Part shown: one piece after another, positions 1 to 10,010 of the stretch | Numbering within the stretch: position 1 is the stretch's first letter | Layout: every line of letters begins with the position of its first letter | Assembly (NCBI RefSeq): GCF_964340395.1 | Contig: NC_135552.1 | Span: forward strand, 2,709,517-2,723,016 | Source: Glandiceps talaboti | Lineage: Eukaryota; Hemichordata; Enteropneusta; Spengelidae | Length of the DNA stretch: 13,500 nt | Direction of reading: 5' to 3' | Position numbers and translations under genes: made by a program | Notes under the pieces: generated by a model | The model's input: only the letters and a program-made list of their open reading frames with translations | What the model was told of the DNA's origin: nothing | Database searches by the model: none

Positions 1-162
1 ACATCCACTATTTCTTGCGAGACTTCACACAATTTTTGCGATTTCATTTTTTTTTCTCGAATACGTAATATGAAGAAGTTTAGAGTCGGCAGTGAAAAAC
101 TAGGAGGGGTCGGGTAACGGGAACCAAACAATTTTTTCGCCTACTTTCCAATTTTACTAGCA

Positions 163-179
163 ACATTCATCATGAATGT
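163..179. repeat. 17-bp near-perfect palindrome
   Basis: ACATTCAT and ATGAATGT are exact reverse complements separated by a single C at 171. The site is short and could arise by chance in AT-rich DNA. No function is assigned. Confidence 0.5.
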
Positions 180-225
180 CATCTGTTATGAGGATATTCA
201 ATTTCAAAAATTGTTTTGTTTGGTA

Positions 226-327
226 GTATGTATGTATGTATGTATGTATGTATGTATGTATGTATGTATGTATGTATGTATGTATGTATGTGTGTGTGTG
301 TGTGTGTGTGTATGCGCGCGCGCATGT
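226..327. repeat. Compound microsatellite (GTAT)n-(GT)n-(CG)n
   Basis: The tract begins with GTAT repeats (226 to about 290), passes into GT dinucleotides (about 289-310) and ends in a short CG-rich core (312-325, itself the palindrome ATGCGCGCGCGCAT). Purine and pyrimidine alternate without a break for about 102 bases. Short open frames across it are low-complexity (Tyr-Val-Cys-Met or His-Thr repeats) and are not genes. Such compound repeats are common in mollusc genomes. The copy number is likely to vary between individuals. Confidence 0.95.
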
Positions 328-903
328 CGCAGTGCAACCTCTATTTGTGTAATGTTTGTAGAAAGCCATTTACATTTATGACTGTAAAATGGCGAGGGGG
401 TTCTGTACTCATATTTTCTTGATTTTCACAACAATTTTTCCAACTCCCCCCCGGTAATAAATAATGACGGCTCCCTAATATCGCAGCTAGAAATAAATTC
501 ACATGACCTAAAGCCAAGAGATGTGTAACTTCTCTCACTTCCTGTTCTTCATAACCAATCAGTAACTACCACTTTTCCGAATTGCGGTAAAAAGCAAGAG
601 CTCATCTGATTGGTGAAGAGAAAAGGGTGGAACTAACAACATATTCCCTTGTTACCATTAGCACAAAGAGTGTGTCAGGGGTCCTTCATAGTCAAATCCC
701 TCTAGCTGTCACCGAGTATAGCTTTCAATTTTGCATTGTAGTTTAGTGGGATGGTACTGCATCTAGTGCTATCTGCGTGATATTCGCACACCGTGTATAT
801 CGTTTAGTCACAAGAAGTCCGTCGATTGTAAAGTAATTTTAGCTAGAGCTTATCCAACGCTCCGTTTTTCCACACTTAAATTTGAAGTGCCTCCGAACTT
901 AAA
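328..903. other. Unassigned single-copy-looking sequence
   Basis: No convincing coding region is visible on either strand. The only structured element is the inverted CCAAT pair at 543-623. The stretch from 620 to 903 is moderately AT-rich and precedes a consensus-like splice donor. It could therefore be promoter or 5' UTR sequence, but nothing here proves transcription. Confidence 0.4.
543..623. repeat. Inverted repeat with CCAAT motifs
   Basis: ACCAATCAG (554-562) is exactly reverse-complementary to CTGATTGGT (606-614), with a 43-bp spacer. The outer flanks continue to match imperfectly (a TTCTTC-type stretch on the left, GAAGAGAA on the right), with a 2-nt offset. Each arm holds a CCAAT box in opposite orientation, a known NF-Y binding core in animal promoters. 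The regulatory role is inferred; the inverted repeat itself is seen directly. Confidence 0.45.
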
Positions 904-910
904 GGTAAGT
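904..910 (+). promoter_or_regulatory. Candidate 5' splice donor (AAG|GTAAGT)
   Basis: AAAG followed by GTAAGT at 905-910 matches the animal 5' splice-site consensus. It lies about 290 bp downstream of the inverted CCAAT pair, as expected at the end of a short first exon. No matching acceptor or downstream exon could be identified, and such hexamers occur by chance, so this is only a candidate. Confidence 0.2.
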
Positions 911-923
911 TTTTATCCTTGTT

Positions 924-1067
924 ATGTCTTCCAATTCAATTCTTTCAAACCAGAGCAATATTTCTTCTGAAGCAATGAAACCTCTTAGCGGGTATGTTTC
1001 GGACTGTGGTTTACGACATTCGTCTAATGCACAAGGTTTCCGTACTCCAAACATCAAAGTCAGATAG
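924..1067 (+). other. Short ORF of 47 codons, doubtful
   Basis: An ATG at 924 opens 47 codons ending at TAG 1065-1067. The peptide starts MSSNSILSNQSN, is rich in Ser and Asn, and has no motif, signal peptide or membrane segment I recognise. If the donor at 905 is used, this ORF would fall inside an intron. A GTATGT-type donor also lies inside it near 990. It may be a chance ORF, and I give no product. Confidence 0.1.
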
Positions 1068-1632
1068 AGTATACCGTTCCATGTAGTCGATTTAAACTGG
1101 CTACATTAAGCACGTCAAATACACCTTTAAAAATGTTTGGATTTTCGCTTATCAACCTTGTTTCAGTGGTATACAAAGACACTGGAAGAAACAACATTTG
1201 TCTGGCTCTCAGAAATGAAATATAATTGTAAACAGAAGTCATGATATATTGCATAAATGATATAATATCTAAGCTTGTCACCGCTTGACTAGTTCGAATG
1301 ATATATTATTTGCGAAAAGGTGCGACAAAACAACCCGTCCATGTACATCCGTCTTTTTGCTGAAGACTTTGTAATCAGATGAGATCTATAGATGGCTTAT
1401 CTTTCTGGCCGATAGCTATATGGTGGTTTCGTATAACCATCGCAGTTCATTCATATTACGGTATTAATCAGATCGCTGGAGAATACATTCATAGATTAAA
1501 GCGGTCGATATTGATCGCCTTACCGGATCTTATTAACTTCGAGCACATTTGCAACGCCAAGTCTAACACTTCATCACTTCCTATATATCCACATACATAT
1601 AGTAGTTTAATACATGACAATGATGAAGTGAG

Positions 1633-1635
<3 letters not shown>
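1068..1635. other. Unassigned sequence
   Basis: No gene, RNA or mobile-element signature is visible. Open frames here (up to about 80 codons before the GA tract) have no recognisable domain, and the longest is extended only by running into the GA repeat at its 3' end. Confidence 0.4.
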
Positions 1636-1731
<96 letters not shown>

Positions 1732-1738
1732 GGAGGGA
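1636..1738. repeat. (GA)n microsatellite, 103-nt polypurine tract
   Basis: GA dinucleotides run from 1636 to about 1729 and continue as GGAGGGAGGGA to 1738, giving an unbroken purine strand of about 103 nt. A degenerate purine-rich tail with GACAGA and GAGAGAGGGGGG follows to about 1782. Arg-Glu or Ser-Leu repeats encoded across it are artefacts. Confidence 0.95.
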
Positions 1739-1782
1739 CAGAAAGAGATGCAGATACAGAGAGAGGGGGGATAGACAGAAAG

Positions 1783-2441
1783 ACATCGATACTTACAAAT
1801 ATCCATTCAAAATGAGCTCATAATATTCGTGGTATTTTGGTGTTTTAGGGTTTTTTGGTTTTTTTACACCGCAGTTGTCTATTCTATTGTGGCATACTAT
1901 TATTAAATTCCATGATACACTGCTTTCGCCAGTCTATCTAACAAAATCGTCGATTTCAAGTTATGTCATGTTAATAATTGAGTATAAATTGTAGCCGGAA
2001 ATCATCATGAATCAAGATACTAAGACAATGTATGAATTCGTACAAGTTGTCTATCCTTTGGTCGACGCAGTCAAGCATTAACCCATGACGAACAAATCTT
2101 CCTAGATGAAGATAATAAAACGGATTAAAGTGAAACCCCTCAAGAGATAGGATGCAAACATCTTTGCACCTCAGGATAGCGATTACAGTGACTAACGTGT
2201 AACAAGAGATTGACTTAATGCTGTGATTCGTATAGCTAGTAGATTCAATGTAAAGCAATGACATGAAACTATAGTTCTGTACTGAAATGGTCCAGCTCTA
2301 GAAATAAGCCAGAATAACCACCTCTCTTCTGATAATATTTATTACAAGTACCAGGCCTCTCCAAATTGTCTTATCCAGAAAGACTTTAGTTGTTCAAGAT
2401 CCCCTCATTAACTTATTGTCGTGTAAGAGGTGACATGATTA
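1783..2441. other. Unassigned sequence upstream of the LINE
   Basis: No gene-like signal was found. T-rich runs occur near 1847-1867. The expected N-terminal endonuclease sequence of the LINE is not recognisable here in any frame, so I treat this as pre-insertion flank. Very decayed LINE sequence cannot be excluded in roughly the last 150 bp. Confidence 0.4.
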
Positions 2442-2660
2442 AACTTTATTTTAGGTGATTTCAATTCCTGTACCTTAAAATCGAGTTTACCAAACTTCAA
2501 ACAGTATGTTTCATGCCCAACTCGCCTGAACAATACCCTTGATTTATGTTATGGCAATATCCCAGCTGCATACAAAGCTACGTCTCTGCCACCTCTAGGA
2601 AATTCTGATCATAATACCGTACATCTGCTTCCTGCCTATAGACCTAAAATTAAAACTGAA
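2442..2660 (+). pseudogene. C-terminal remnant of APE-type endonuclease domain
   Basis: The frame beginning near 2442 reads FILGDFN (2445-2465), the conserved GDFN block, and then SDHNTVHLLP near 2604-2633. The SDH triplet holds the catalytic histidine of exonuclease III-like LINE endonucleases. The N-terminal metal-binding and catalytic blocks are absent because of the 5' truncation, and a stop lies in this frame just upstream (2436-2438). Confidence 0.85.
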
Positions 2661-3238
2661 AGAACTTTGAAGAAAGAATTTAAAGATTTAAAGTGTGGTC
2701 ATTGGACAGTGAAGAACGGCTGCAAAGCTGTTTTGAGAGTACAGACTGGAATTTATTTTTTGAATTAAGTGACGATATACATGAAGCAGCTGACGTCATT
2801 TCTGAATGCATTACGTTTTACCGCGATATGATCATTCATGTGCGTTCTGTAAAAATATTTCCAAATAATAAACCATGGATATCGAAATCTCTCAAAAACA
2901 CTCTGAACGAAAAAAAGATCGCTTTTCAATAAATGACCGCGTTGAAAGGAAACGTGTGCAACTGAAACTTCGCAAAGAAATACGTGACGCCAAGAAACGT
3001 TACAAAGATAAAATAGAATCACAGTTTCAAACTGGTAATATACGTGACGCATGGAAGGGACTTAAAGTATTTAACTGGACTGAACAAAGCAAAGTTCACC
3101 ATTTGTAACTTACTGATAAGGGAACAAGAAAGAAAGGCAAATGAACTAAATGAGTTTTACTGTTGCATTGATATTCACGATTTTGGAAAGGAAATAGATA
3201 ACATCTGGTTAGATCTTGAGAGCAAATAAGAAGAAGAA

Positions 3239-3985
3239 AACGAATTTGAAATCAGAGATAAAAGAGTTAAGTCTATTTTTAAGAAACTAAGTATAAGGAA
3301 AGCTATGGGTCCTGATAACATATGTGGTAGGTTACTGAAGGTCTGTGTATCACAATTAGCTAGTGTTTTCAGTAGACTGTACGTCATTTGGTCTTACAAT
3401 GATCATACGATACCTACAATTTGGAAAACAACTACCATCTGCCTGGTCCCCAACACTTCCTACTACCATCTTGTAGCACTGACTCCCATTGCGATAAAAT
3501 GCTTCGAGCGTATTTTACTTTGTCACCTCAAGAAACAAACAGATTCACACCTTGACACATACCAATTTGCATATAAAAATAATAGAGGTACTGATGATGC
3601 AACTCTCACATTACTTCACGATGTGTATACCCATCTTGAAAACCCAAGTTCATTTGTGAGAGTATTGTTTATTGATTTTTCATCAGCCTTTAACACAATT
3701 CAACCCCATATGATGGCTCGTAAACTTAGTGATTTGAACCCAAAACTCATCCTCTGGATAATGGATTTTCTTGTCAACTGTTCCCAGTCTGTTCGCTACC
3801 AAAGCGTAAATTCGGCCTTCCGTTCAACATTTCTGGGTGCCCCACAGGGCACTGTACTCTCTCCCATACTGTTTACACTTTACACAAGTGATTGTTCAGG
3901 TACCCATACAACTCATCTTATCAAATATTCCGATGACTCTGCAGTAGTTGACCTGTCAAATTCGGACCGTACTTACTTCAATTAA
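3239..3985 (+). pseudogene. Reverse transcriptase domain fragment
   Basis: This is the longest intact stretch of the element. The GPDNI block (near 3308) is followed by LQFAY-like YQFAYK (near 3560). LFIDFSSAFNTI (near 3668) carries the first catalytic Asp (motif A). GAPQGTVLSP (near 3836) is motif B, and KYSDDSAVV (near 3924) is motif C with the paired catalytic Asp. The Ser before DD, in place of the more common Ala, also occurs in relatives of this family as I recall them. A short segment before VALTP (near 3470) looks deleted, and the frame ends at TAA 3983-3985. The catalytic residues survive but the polyprotein around them is destroyed. Confidence 0.9.
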
Positions 3986-4591
3986 GTTGATAGGTTTGCT
4001 ACTTTTGTAAGGAAAACTACTTAGATTTGAATGTTGAGAAAACTAAAGAGATGGTTATCGAATTCAGGAAGGACCCAAAAGCTGTGCCCGACCTTTTTTT
4101 ATTGACAATGTTAAAGTTGAACGGGTGACTGAATATAGATATTTAGGTACAATCTTGGATAATAAGTTAAATTTCAAGGCCAACATTCACAAGAAATGTC
4201 AATCTAGAGTTTACTGTCTATAAAAATTGAGGGCCCTAAATGTAAATGCCAAGGTATTGCAGTCATTCTATCGGAGTTTTATGGGTCAGTTTTAACATTT
4301 TCTTTTTTGTGCTGGTTTGGTAGTCTCGGGACTAGCTACAAGAATGTCTTGAACAAGATTGTAAATGTGTGTAGTAAAGTAGTGGATGAAAAGCAGACTA
4401 ATTTGAATGAATTGTTTACATCTCGTGTACAAAAAAAGCTAGGAAAATGGTAATTGACAAAGGCCACATTATGTTCCAACACTTTGAACTTCTGCCAACA
4501 GGGAGACGATTTCGTGTCCCAAAATTCAGAACAGTCAGAACCAAATCAAGTTTTGTGCCCACTTCAAAGACTTTTGAACGAAACTAAATGA

Positions 4592-4782
4592 TTGTATTTT
4601 AAAGATATCTGCTCTGCATTGCTTTGTTTTTATCATTTTATCTGACCTACAGAGGTCAAACATCGTATTTCATTTTTAAGACATAAACGGTGTGTGCATT
4701 TTAAGTTGTACTTATTGTAATATGTGTTTAATGTATGGATCCACGTCACCGTAATTTCTCTATGTGAGATAATAAAGTTTTC
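4592..4782 (+). other. LINE 3' untranslated region
   Basis: This AT-rich sequence lies between the ORF2 stop and the tail heptamers. It has no open frame of interest. The cognate reverse transcriptase usually recognises structure in this part of CR1/L2-type RNAs. Confidence 0.6.
4771..4776 (+). terminator. AATAAA polyadenylation-type signal of the LINE
   Basis: AATAAA lies 12 bp before the tail heptamers. It is the canonical animal polyadenylation hexamer, but here it is followed by short tandem repeats and not by poly(A). Confidence 0.6.
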
Positions 4783-4803
4783 TTGTACCTTGTATCTTGT
4801 ATG
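4783..4803 (+). repeat. LINE 3' tail: three heptamers
   Basis: TTGTACC, TTGTATC and TTGTATG follow one another directly. A short tandem 3' tail of this sort marks the end of CR1/L2/Rex1-like elements and sets the right-hand boundary. Confidence 0.7.
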
Positions 4804-5268
4804 TTCAAAATATTGAAGGGAATGTATGAGCTATGGGAAAACCAACCCTTGTATTATGTATGTAAGGAAAACATTAATGACATTTAACTATATAGAGACT
4901 GTAGTACACAGGAATCTCATGACTAAGTTAGGACAGAGCTGACAGTAGAGGCCAGAAAGGCCTAAAGTCAGAATGAATGTATGAATGTATGAATAATACC
5001 AATGCTTTGCCATGGTTACGGACAATTGGAAGTCAAATTTACATACATGTTACAAAACGTAAACAAAATGAGACGAAATTGAGTATTTATTGTATGTATG
5101 CGAGGATTGTTTGGTTTATGCGCTGTAGTCATTTGTAATAAAATAGATGTAATATAACCACTATAGCAATTTGAAATAAAACAAATAAAACGTAACCTGA
5201 CATATAACTGCAGTTATACAGCATCGGACCAATTTTTAATACCATTGATATAAGTCATATTATTATAA
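4804..5268. other. Flank between LINE and satellite
   Basis: No gene is seen. The segment contains the hairpin plus GAATGTAT tail at 4949-4995 and is otherwise AT-rich, featureless sequence up to the first satellite unit. Confidence 0.5.
4949..4995 (+). mobile_element. Possible 3' end of a second LINE/SINE
   Basis: AGGCC (4949-4953) and GGCCT (4959-4963) form a 5-bp stem with an AGAAA loop. GAAT plus two GAATGTAT units and a partial third follow at 4971-4995. A small 3' hairpin followed by a short tandem tail is the layout of L2/CR1-like LINE and SINE 3' ends. The tail unit differs from that of the element at 2442-4803, so this would be a separate, severely 5'-truncated insertion. The body of such an element cannot be recognised. 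Confidence 0.35.
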
Positions 5269-7104
5269 ATCAGTGCTGGCATTTTATACATTCATCATTT
5301 CTAGATCAGTGCTGGCATTTTATACATTCATCATTTCTAGATCAGTGCTGGCCTTTTATACATTCATCATTTCTAGATCAGTGCTGGCATTTTATACATT
5401 CATCATTTCTAGATCAGTGCTGGCATTTTATACATTCATCATTTCTAGATCAGTGCTGGCATTTTATACATTCATCATTTCTAGATCAGTGCTGGAATTT
5501 TACACATTCATCATTTCTAGATCAGTGCTGGCATTTTACACATTCATCATTTCTATATCAGTGCTTGCATTTTACACATTCATCATTTGTAGATCAGTGC
5601 TGGCATTTTATACAGTCATCATTTCTAGATCAGTACTGGCATTTTATACATTCATCATTTCTATATCAGTTCTGGCATTTTACACATTCATCATTTCTAT
5701 ATCAGTGTTGGCATTTTATACATTCATCATTTCTATATCAGTGTTGGCATTTTATACATTCATCATTTCTAGATCAGTGCAGACATTTTATACATTCATC
5801 ATTTCTAGATCAGTGCTGGCATTTTACACATTCATCATTTCTAGATCAGTGCTGGCATTTTATACATTCATCATTTCTATATCAGTGCTGGCATTTTATA
5901 CATTCATAATTTCTAGATCAGTGCTGGCAATTTATACATTCATCATTTCTAGATCAGTGCTGGCATTTTATACATTCATAATTTCTAGATCAGTGCTGGC
6001 ATTTTACACATTCATCATTTCTATATCAGTTCTGGCATTTTACACATTCATAATTTCTAGATCAGTGCTGGCATTTAACACATTCATCATTTCTAGATCA
6101 GTGATGGCAATTTATACAGTCATCATTTCTAGATCAGTGCTGGCAATTTACACATTCATCATTTCTATATCAGTGCTGGCATTTTATACATTCATAATTT
6201 CTAGATCAGTGCTGGCATTTTACACATTCATAATTTCTATATCAGTTCTGGCATTTTACACATTCATAATTTCTAGATCAGTGCTGGCAATTTATACATT
6301 GATCATTTCTATATCAGTGCTGGCATTTTACACATTCATCATTTCTATATCAGTGCTGGCATTTTATACATTCATCATTTGTAGATCAGTGCTGGCAATT
6401 TACACATTCATCATTCCTAGATCAGTGCTGGCAATTTACACATTCATCATTTCTATATCAGTGCTGGCATTTTACACATTCATCATTTCTATATCAGTGC
6501 TGGCATTTTATACATTCATCATTTCTAGATCAGTGCTGGCATTTTATACATTCATCATTTCTATATCAGTGCTGGCAATTTCTACATTCATCATTCCTAG
6601 ATCAGTGCTGGCAATTTATACAGTCATCATTTCTATATCAGTGCTGGCATTTTATACATTCATAATTTCTAGATCAGTGCTGGCATTTTACACATTCATC
6701 ATTTCTATATCAGTTCTGGCATTTTACACATTCATCATTTCTATATCAGTGTTGGCATTTTATACATTCATCATTTCTAGATCAGTGCTGGCATTTTATA
6801 CATTCATCATTTCTAGATCAGTGCTGGCATTTTATACATTCATTATTTCTAGATCAGTGCTGGCATTTTACACATTCATCATTTCTAGATCAGTGCTGGC
6901 ATTTTATACATTCATCATTTCTATATCAGTGCTGGCATTTTATACATTCATCATTTCTATATCAGTGTTGGCATTTTATACATTCATCATTTCTAGATCA
7001 GTGCTGGCAATTTATACATTCATCATTTCTATATCAGTGCTGGCATTTTATACATTCATCATTTCTATATCAGTTCTGGCATTTTATACATTCATCATTT
7101 CTAG

Positions 7105-7959
7105 ATCAGTTCTGGCATTTTACACATTCATAATTTCTAGATCAGTGCTGGCATTTTATACATTCATAATTTCTAGATCAGTGCTGGCAATTTATACATT
7201 CATCATTTCTATATCAGTGCTGGCATTTTATACATTCATAATTTCTAGATCAGTGCTGGCATTTTACACATTCATCATTTCTATATCAGTTCTGGCATTT
7301 TACACATTCATCATTTCTATATCAGTGCTGGCATTTTAGACATTCATCATTTCTATATCAGTGCTGGCATTTTAGACATTCATAATTTCTAGATCAGTGC
7401 TGGCAATTTATACATTCATAATTTCTATATCAGTGCTGGCATTTTAAACATTCATCATTTCTAGATCAGTGCTGGCAATTTATACATTCATAATTTCTAG
7501 ATCAGTGCTGGCATTTTATACATTCATCGTTTCTAGATCAGTGCTGGCATTTTACACATTCATCATTTCTAGATCAGTGATGGCATTTTACACATTCATC
7601 ATTTCTAGATCAGTGCTGGCATTTTATACATTCATCATTTGTAGATCAGTGCTGGCATTTTACACATTCATCATTTCTAGATCAGTGCTGGCATTTTATA
7701 CATTCATCATTTCTATATCATTGCTGGCATTTTACACATTCATCATTTCTAGATCAGTGCTGGCATTTTATACATTCATCATTTCTATATCATTGCTGGC
7801 ATTTTACACATTCATCATTTCTAGATCAGTGCTGGCATTTTATACATTCATCATTTCTATATCAGTGCTGGCATTTTATACATTCATCATTTCTATATCA
7901 GTTCTGGCATTTTATACATTCATCATTTCTAGATCAGTTCTGGCATTTTACACATTCAT
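7105..7959. repeat. Higher-order repeat block, copy 1 (855 bp)
   Basis: Line-by-line comparison shows this block identical by eye to 8149-9003, at an offset of 1044 bp (29 units). Shared rare variants include two TTTTAGACA units, one TTTTAAACA unit, CATCGTTT, GTGATGGCA and the ATCATTGCTGG pair. The left edge is fixed by mismatches at 7087 and 7104 and the right edge by one at 7960. Confidence 0.9.
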
Positions 7960-8148
7960 AATTTCTAGATCAGTGCTGGCATTTTATACATTCATAATTT
8001 CTAGATCAGTGCTGGCAATTTATACATTCATCATTTCTATATCAGTGCTGGCATTTTATACATTCATAATTTCTAGATCAGTGCTGGCATTTTATACATT
8101 CATAATTTCTAGATCAGTGCTGGCATTTTACACATTCATCATTTCTAT

Positions 8149-9003
8149 ATCAGTTCTGGCATTTTACACATTCATAATTTCTAGATCAGTGCTGGCATTT
8201 TATACATTCATAATTTCTAGATCAGTGCTGGCAATTTATACATTCATCATTTCTATATCAGTGCTGGCATTTTATACATTCATAATTTCTAGATCAGTGC
8301 TGGCATTTTACACATTCATCATTTCTATATCAGTTCTGGCATTTTACACATTCATCATTTCTATATCAGTGCTGGCATTTTAGACATTCATCATTTCTAT
8401 ATCAGTGCTGGCATTTTAGACATTCATAATTTCTAGATCAGTGCTGGCAATTTATACATTCATAATTTCTATATCAGTGCTGGCATTTTAAACATTCATC
8501 ATTTCTAGATCAGTGCTGGCAATTTATACATTCATAATTTCTAGATCAGTGCTGGCATTTTATACATTCATCGTTTCTAGATCAGTGCTGGCATTTTACA
8601 CATTCATCATTTCTAGATCAGTGATGGCATTTTACACATTCATCATTTCTAGATCAGTGCTGGCATTTTATACATTCATCATTTGTAGATCAGTGCTGGC
8701 ATTTTACACATTCATCATTTCTAGATCAGTGCTGGCATTTTATACATTCATCATTTCTATATCATTGCTGGCATTTTACACATTCATCATTTCTAGATCA
8801 GTGCTGGCATTTTATACATTCATCATTTCTATATCATTGCTGGCATTTTACACATTCATCATTTCTAGATCAGTGCTGGCATTTTATACATTCATCATTT
8901 CTATATCAGTGCTGGCATTTTATACATTCATCATTTCTATATCAGTTCTGGCATTTTATACATTCATCATTTCTAGATCAGTTCTGGCATTTTACACATT
9001 CAT
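8149..9003. repeat. Higher-order repeat block, copy 2 (855 bp)
   Basis: This is the partner of 7105-7959. Identity of rare variants across about 24 units points to recent duplication within the array. The bases between the copies (7960-8148) are further 36-bp units, whose pattern partly repeats the start of the block. Confidence 0.9.
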
Positions 9004-9995
9004 CATTTCTATATCAGTGCTGGCATTTTATACAGTCATCATTTCTAGATCAGTGCTGGCATTTTATACATTCATCATTTCTATATCAGTTCTGGCATTT
9101 TACACATTCATCATTTCTAGATCAGTGCTGGCATTTTATACATTCATCATTTCTAGATCAGTGCTGGCATTTTATACATTCATTATTTCTAGATCAGTGC
9201 TGGCATTTTATACATTCATCATTTCTATATCAGTTCTGGCATTTTACACATTCATCATTTCTAGATCAATGCTGGCATTTTATACATTCATCATTTCTAG
9301 ATCAGTGCTGGCATTTTATACATTCATTATTTCTAGATCAGTGCTGGCATTTTACACATTCATTATTTCCAGATCAGTGCTGGCATTTTATACATTCATC
9401 ATTTCTAGATCAGTGCTGGCATTTTATACATTCATCATTTCTATATCAGTGCTGGCATTTTATACATTCATCATTTCTATATCAGTTCTGGCATTTTACA
9501 CATTCATCATTTCTATATCAGTGCTGGCATTTTATACAGTCATCATTTCTAGATCAGTGCTGGCATTTTATACATTCATCATTTCTAGATCAGTGATGGC
9601 ATTTTACACATTCATCATTTCTATATCAGTGCTGGCATTTTATACATTCATCATTTCTATATCAGTGCTGGCATTTTATACATTCATAATTTCTAGATCA
9701 GTGCTGGCAATTTATACATTCATCATTTCTAGATCAGTGCTGGCATTTTATACATTCATCATTTCTAGATCAGTTCTGGCATTTTATACATTCATCATTT
9801 CTATATCAGTGCTGGCATTTTACACATTCATCATTTCTAGATCAGTGCTGGCATTTTATACATTCATCATTTGTAGATTAGTGCTGGCATTTTACACATT
9901 CATCATTTCTATATCAGTGCTGGCATTTTACACATTCATCATTTCTATATCAGTGCTGGCATTTTATACATTCATCATTTCTATATCAGTGCTGG

Positions 9996-10010
9996 CATAT
10001 AAACACATTC
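9996..10010. repeat. 37-bp variant unit, first
   Basis: CATATAAACACATTC replaces the usual CATTTTATACATTC, adding one base and shifting the array phase by +1. The open 12-codon frame changes here. Confidence 0.9.

Larger units (their letters stand above)
2442..4591 (+). pseudogene. Broken ORF2 (endonuclease-reverse transcriptase) of the LINE
   Basis: In intact elements this polyprotein nicks the target DNA and copies the element RNA at the nick. Homology here moves between forward frames. Apparent frameshifts lie near 2693, 2931, 3060-3070, 4005, the T7 run at 4094-4100, 4285, the A7 run at 4431-4437 and about 4567. In-frame stops lie at 3227-3229, 3983-3985 and 4221-4223. The natural end appears to be TGA 4589-4591. 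The C-terminal region keeps RYLGT (near 4138) and GRRFRVP (near 4500), both typical of the family. With this many lesions it cannot encode a working protein. The lesion count comes from reading frames by eye and is a minimum. Confidence 0.88.
2442..4803 (+). mobile_element. 5'-truncated, decayed non-LTR retrotransposon (Jockey/CR1/L2/Rex1 assemblage)
   Basis: The copy carries, in order, the end of an apurinic-type endonuclease, a basic linker, a reverse transcriptase, a C-terminal region, a 3' UTR and a short tandem tail. ORF1 and most of the endonuclease are missing, which is the usual 5' truncation after incomplete target-primed reverse transcription. The 3' end has AATAAA but no poly(A); it ends in three related heptamers, as in CR1/L2/Rex1-type elements rather than poly(A)-tailed ones. 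I could not identify target-site duplications. Assignment to one clade is uncertain; the general family is secure from the motif order. Confidence 0.9.

Noticed and set aside
161-179. ACATTCATCAT shared with the satellite unit
   Set aside because: The shared stretch is only 11 bp with no flanking similarity, so chance is sufficient.
752-775. CTCF-like core around CATCTAGTG
   Set aside because: Only the centre matches; the flanking CC and GG positions of the motif are missing.
1379-1774. 131-codon forward ORF
   Set aside because: Its last third is the GA repeat read as Arg-Glu. The first part has no recognisable domain.
5273-7339. 688-codon open frame as a membrane-like repeat protein
   Set aside because: It begins on GTG, has a stop at 5246-5248 and no in-frame ATG until 6104. 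It exists because the 36-bp unit is a multiple of three with no stop in that frame. The same applies to the later long frames in the array.
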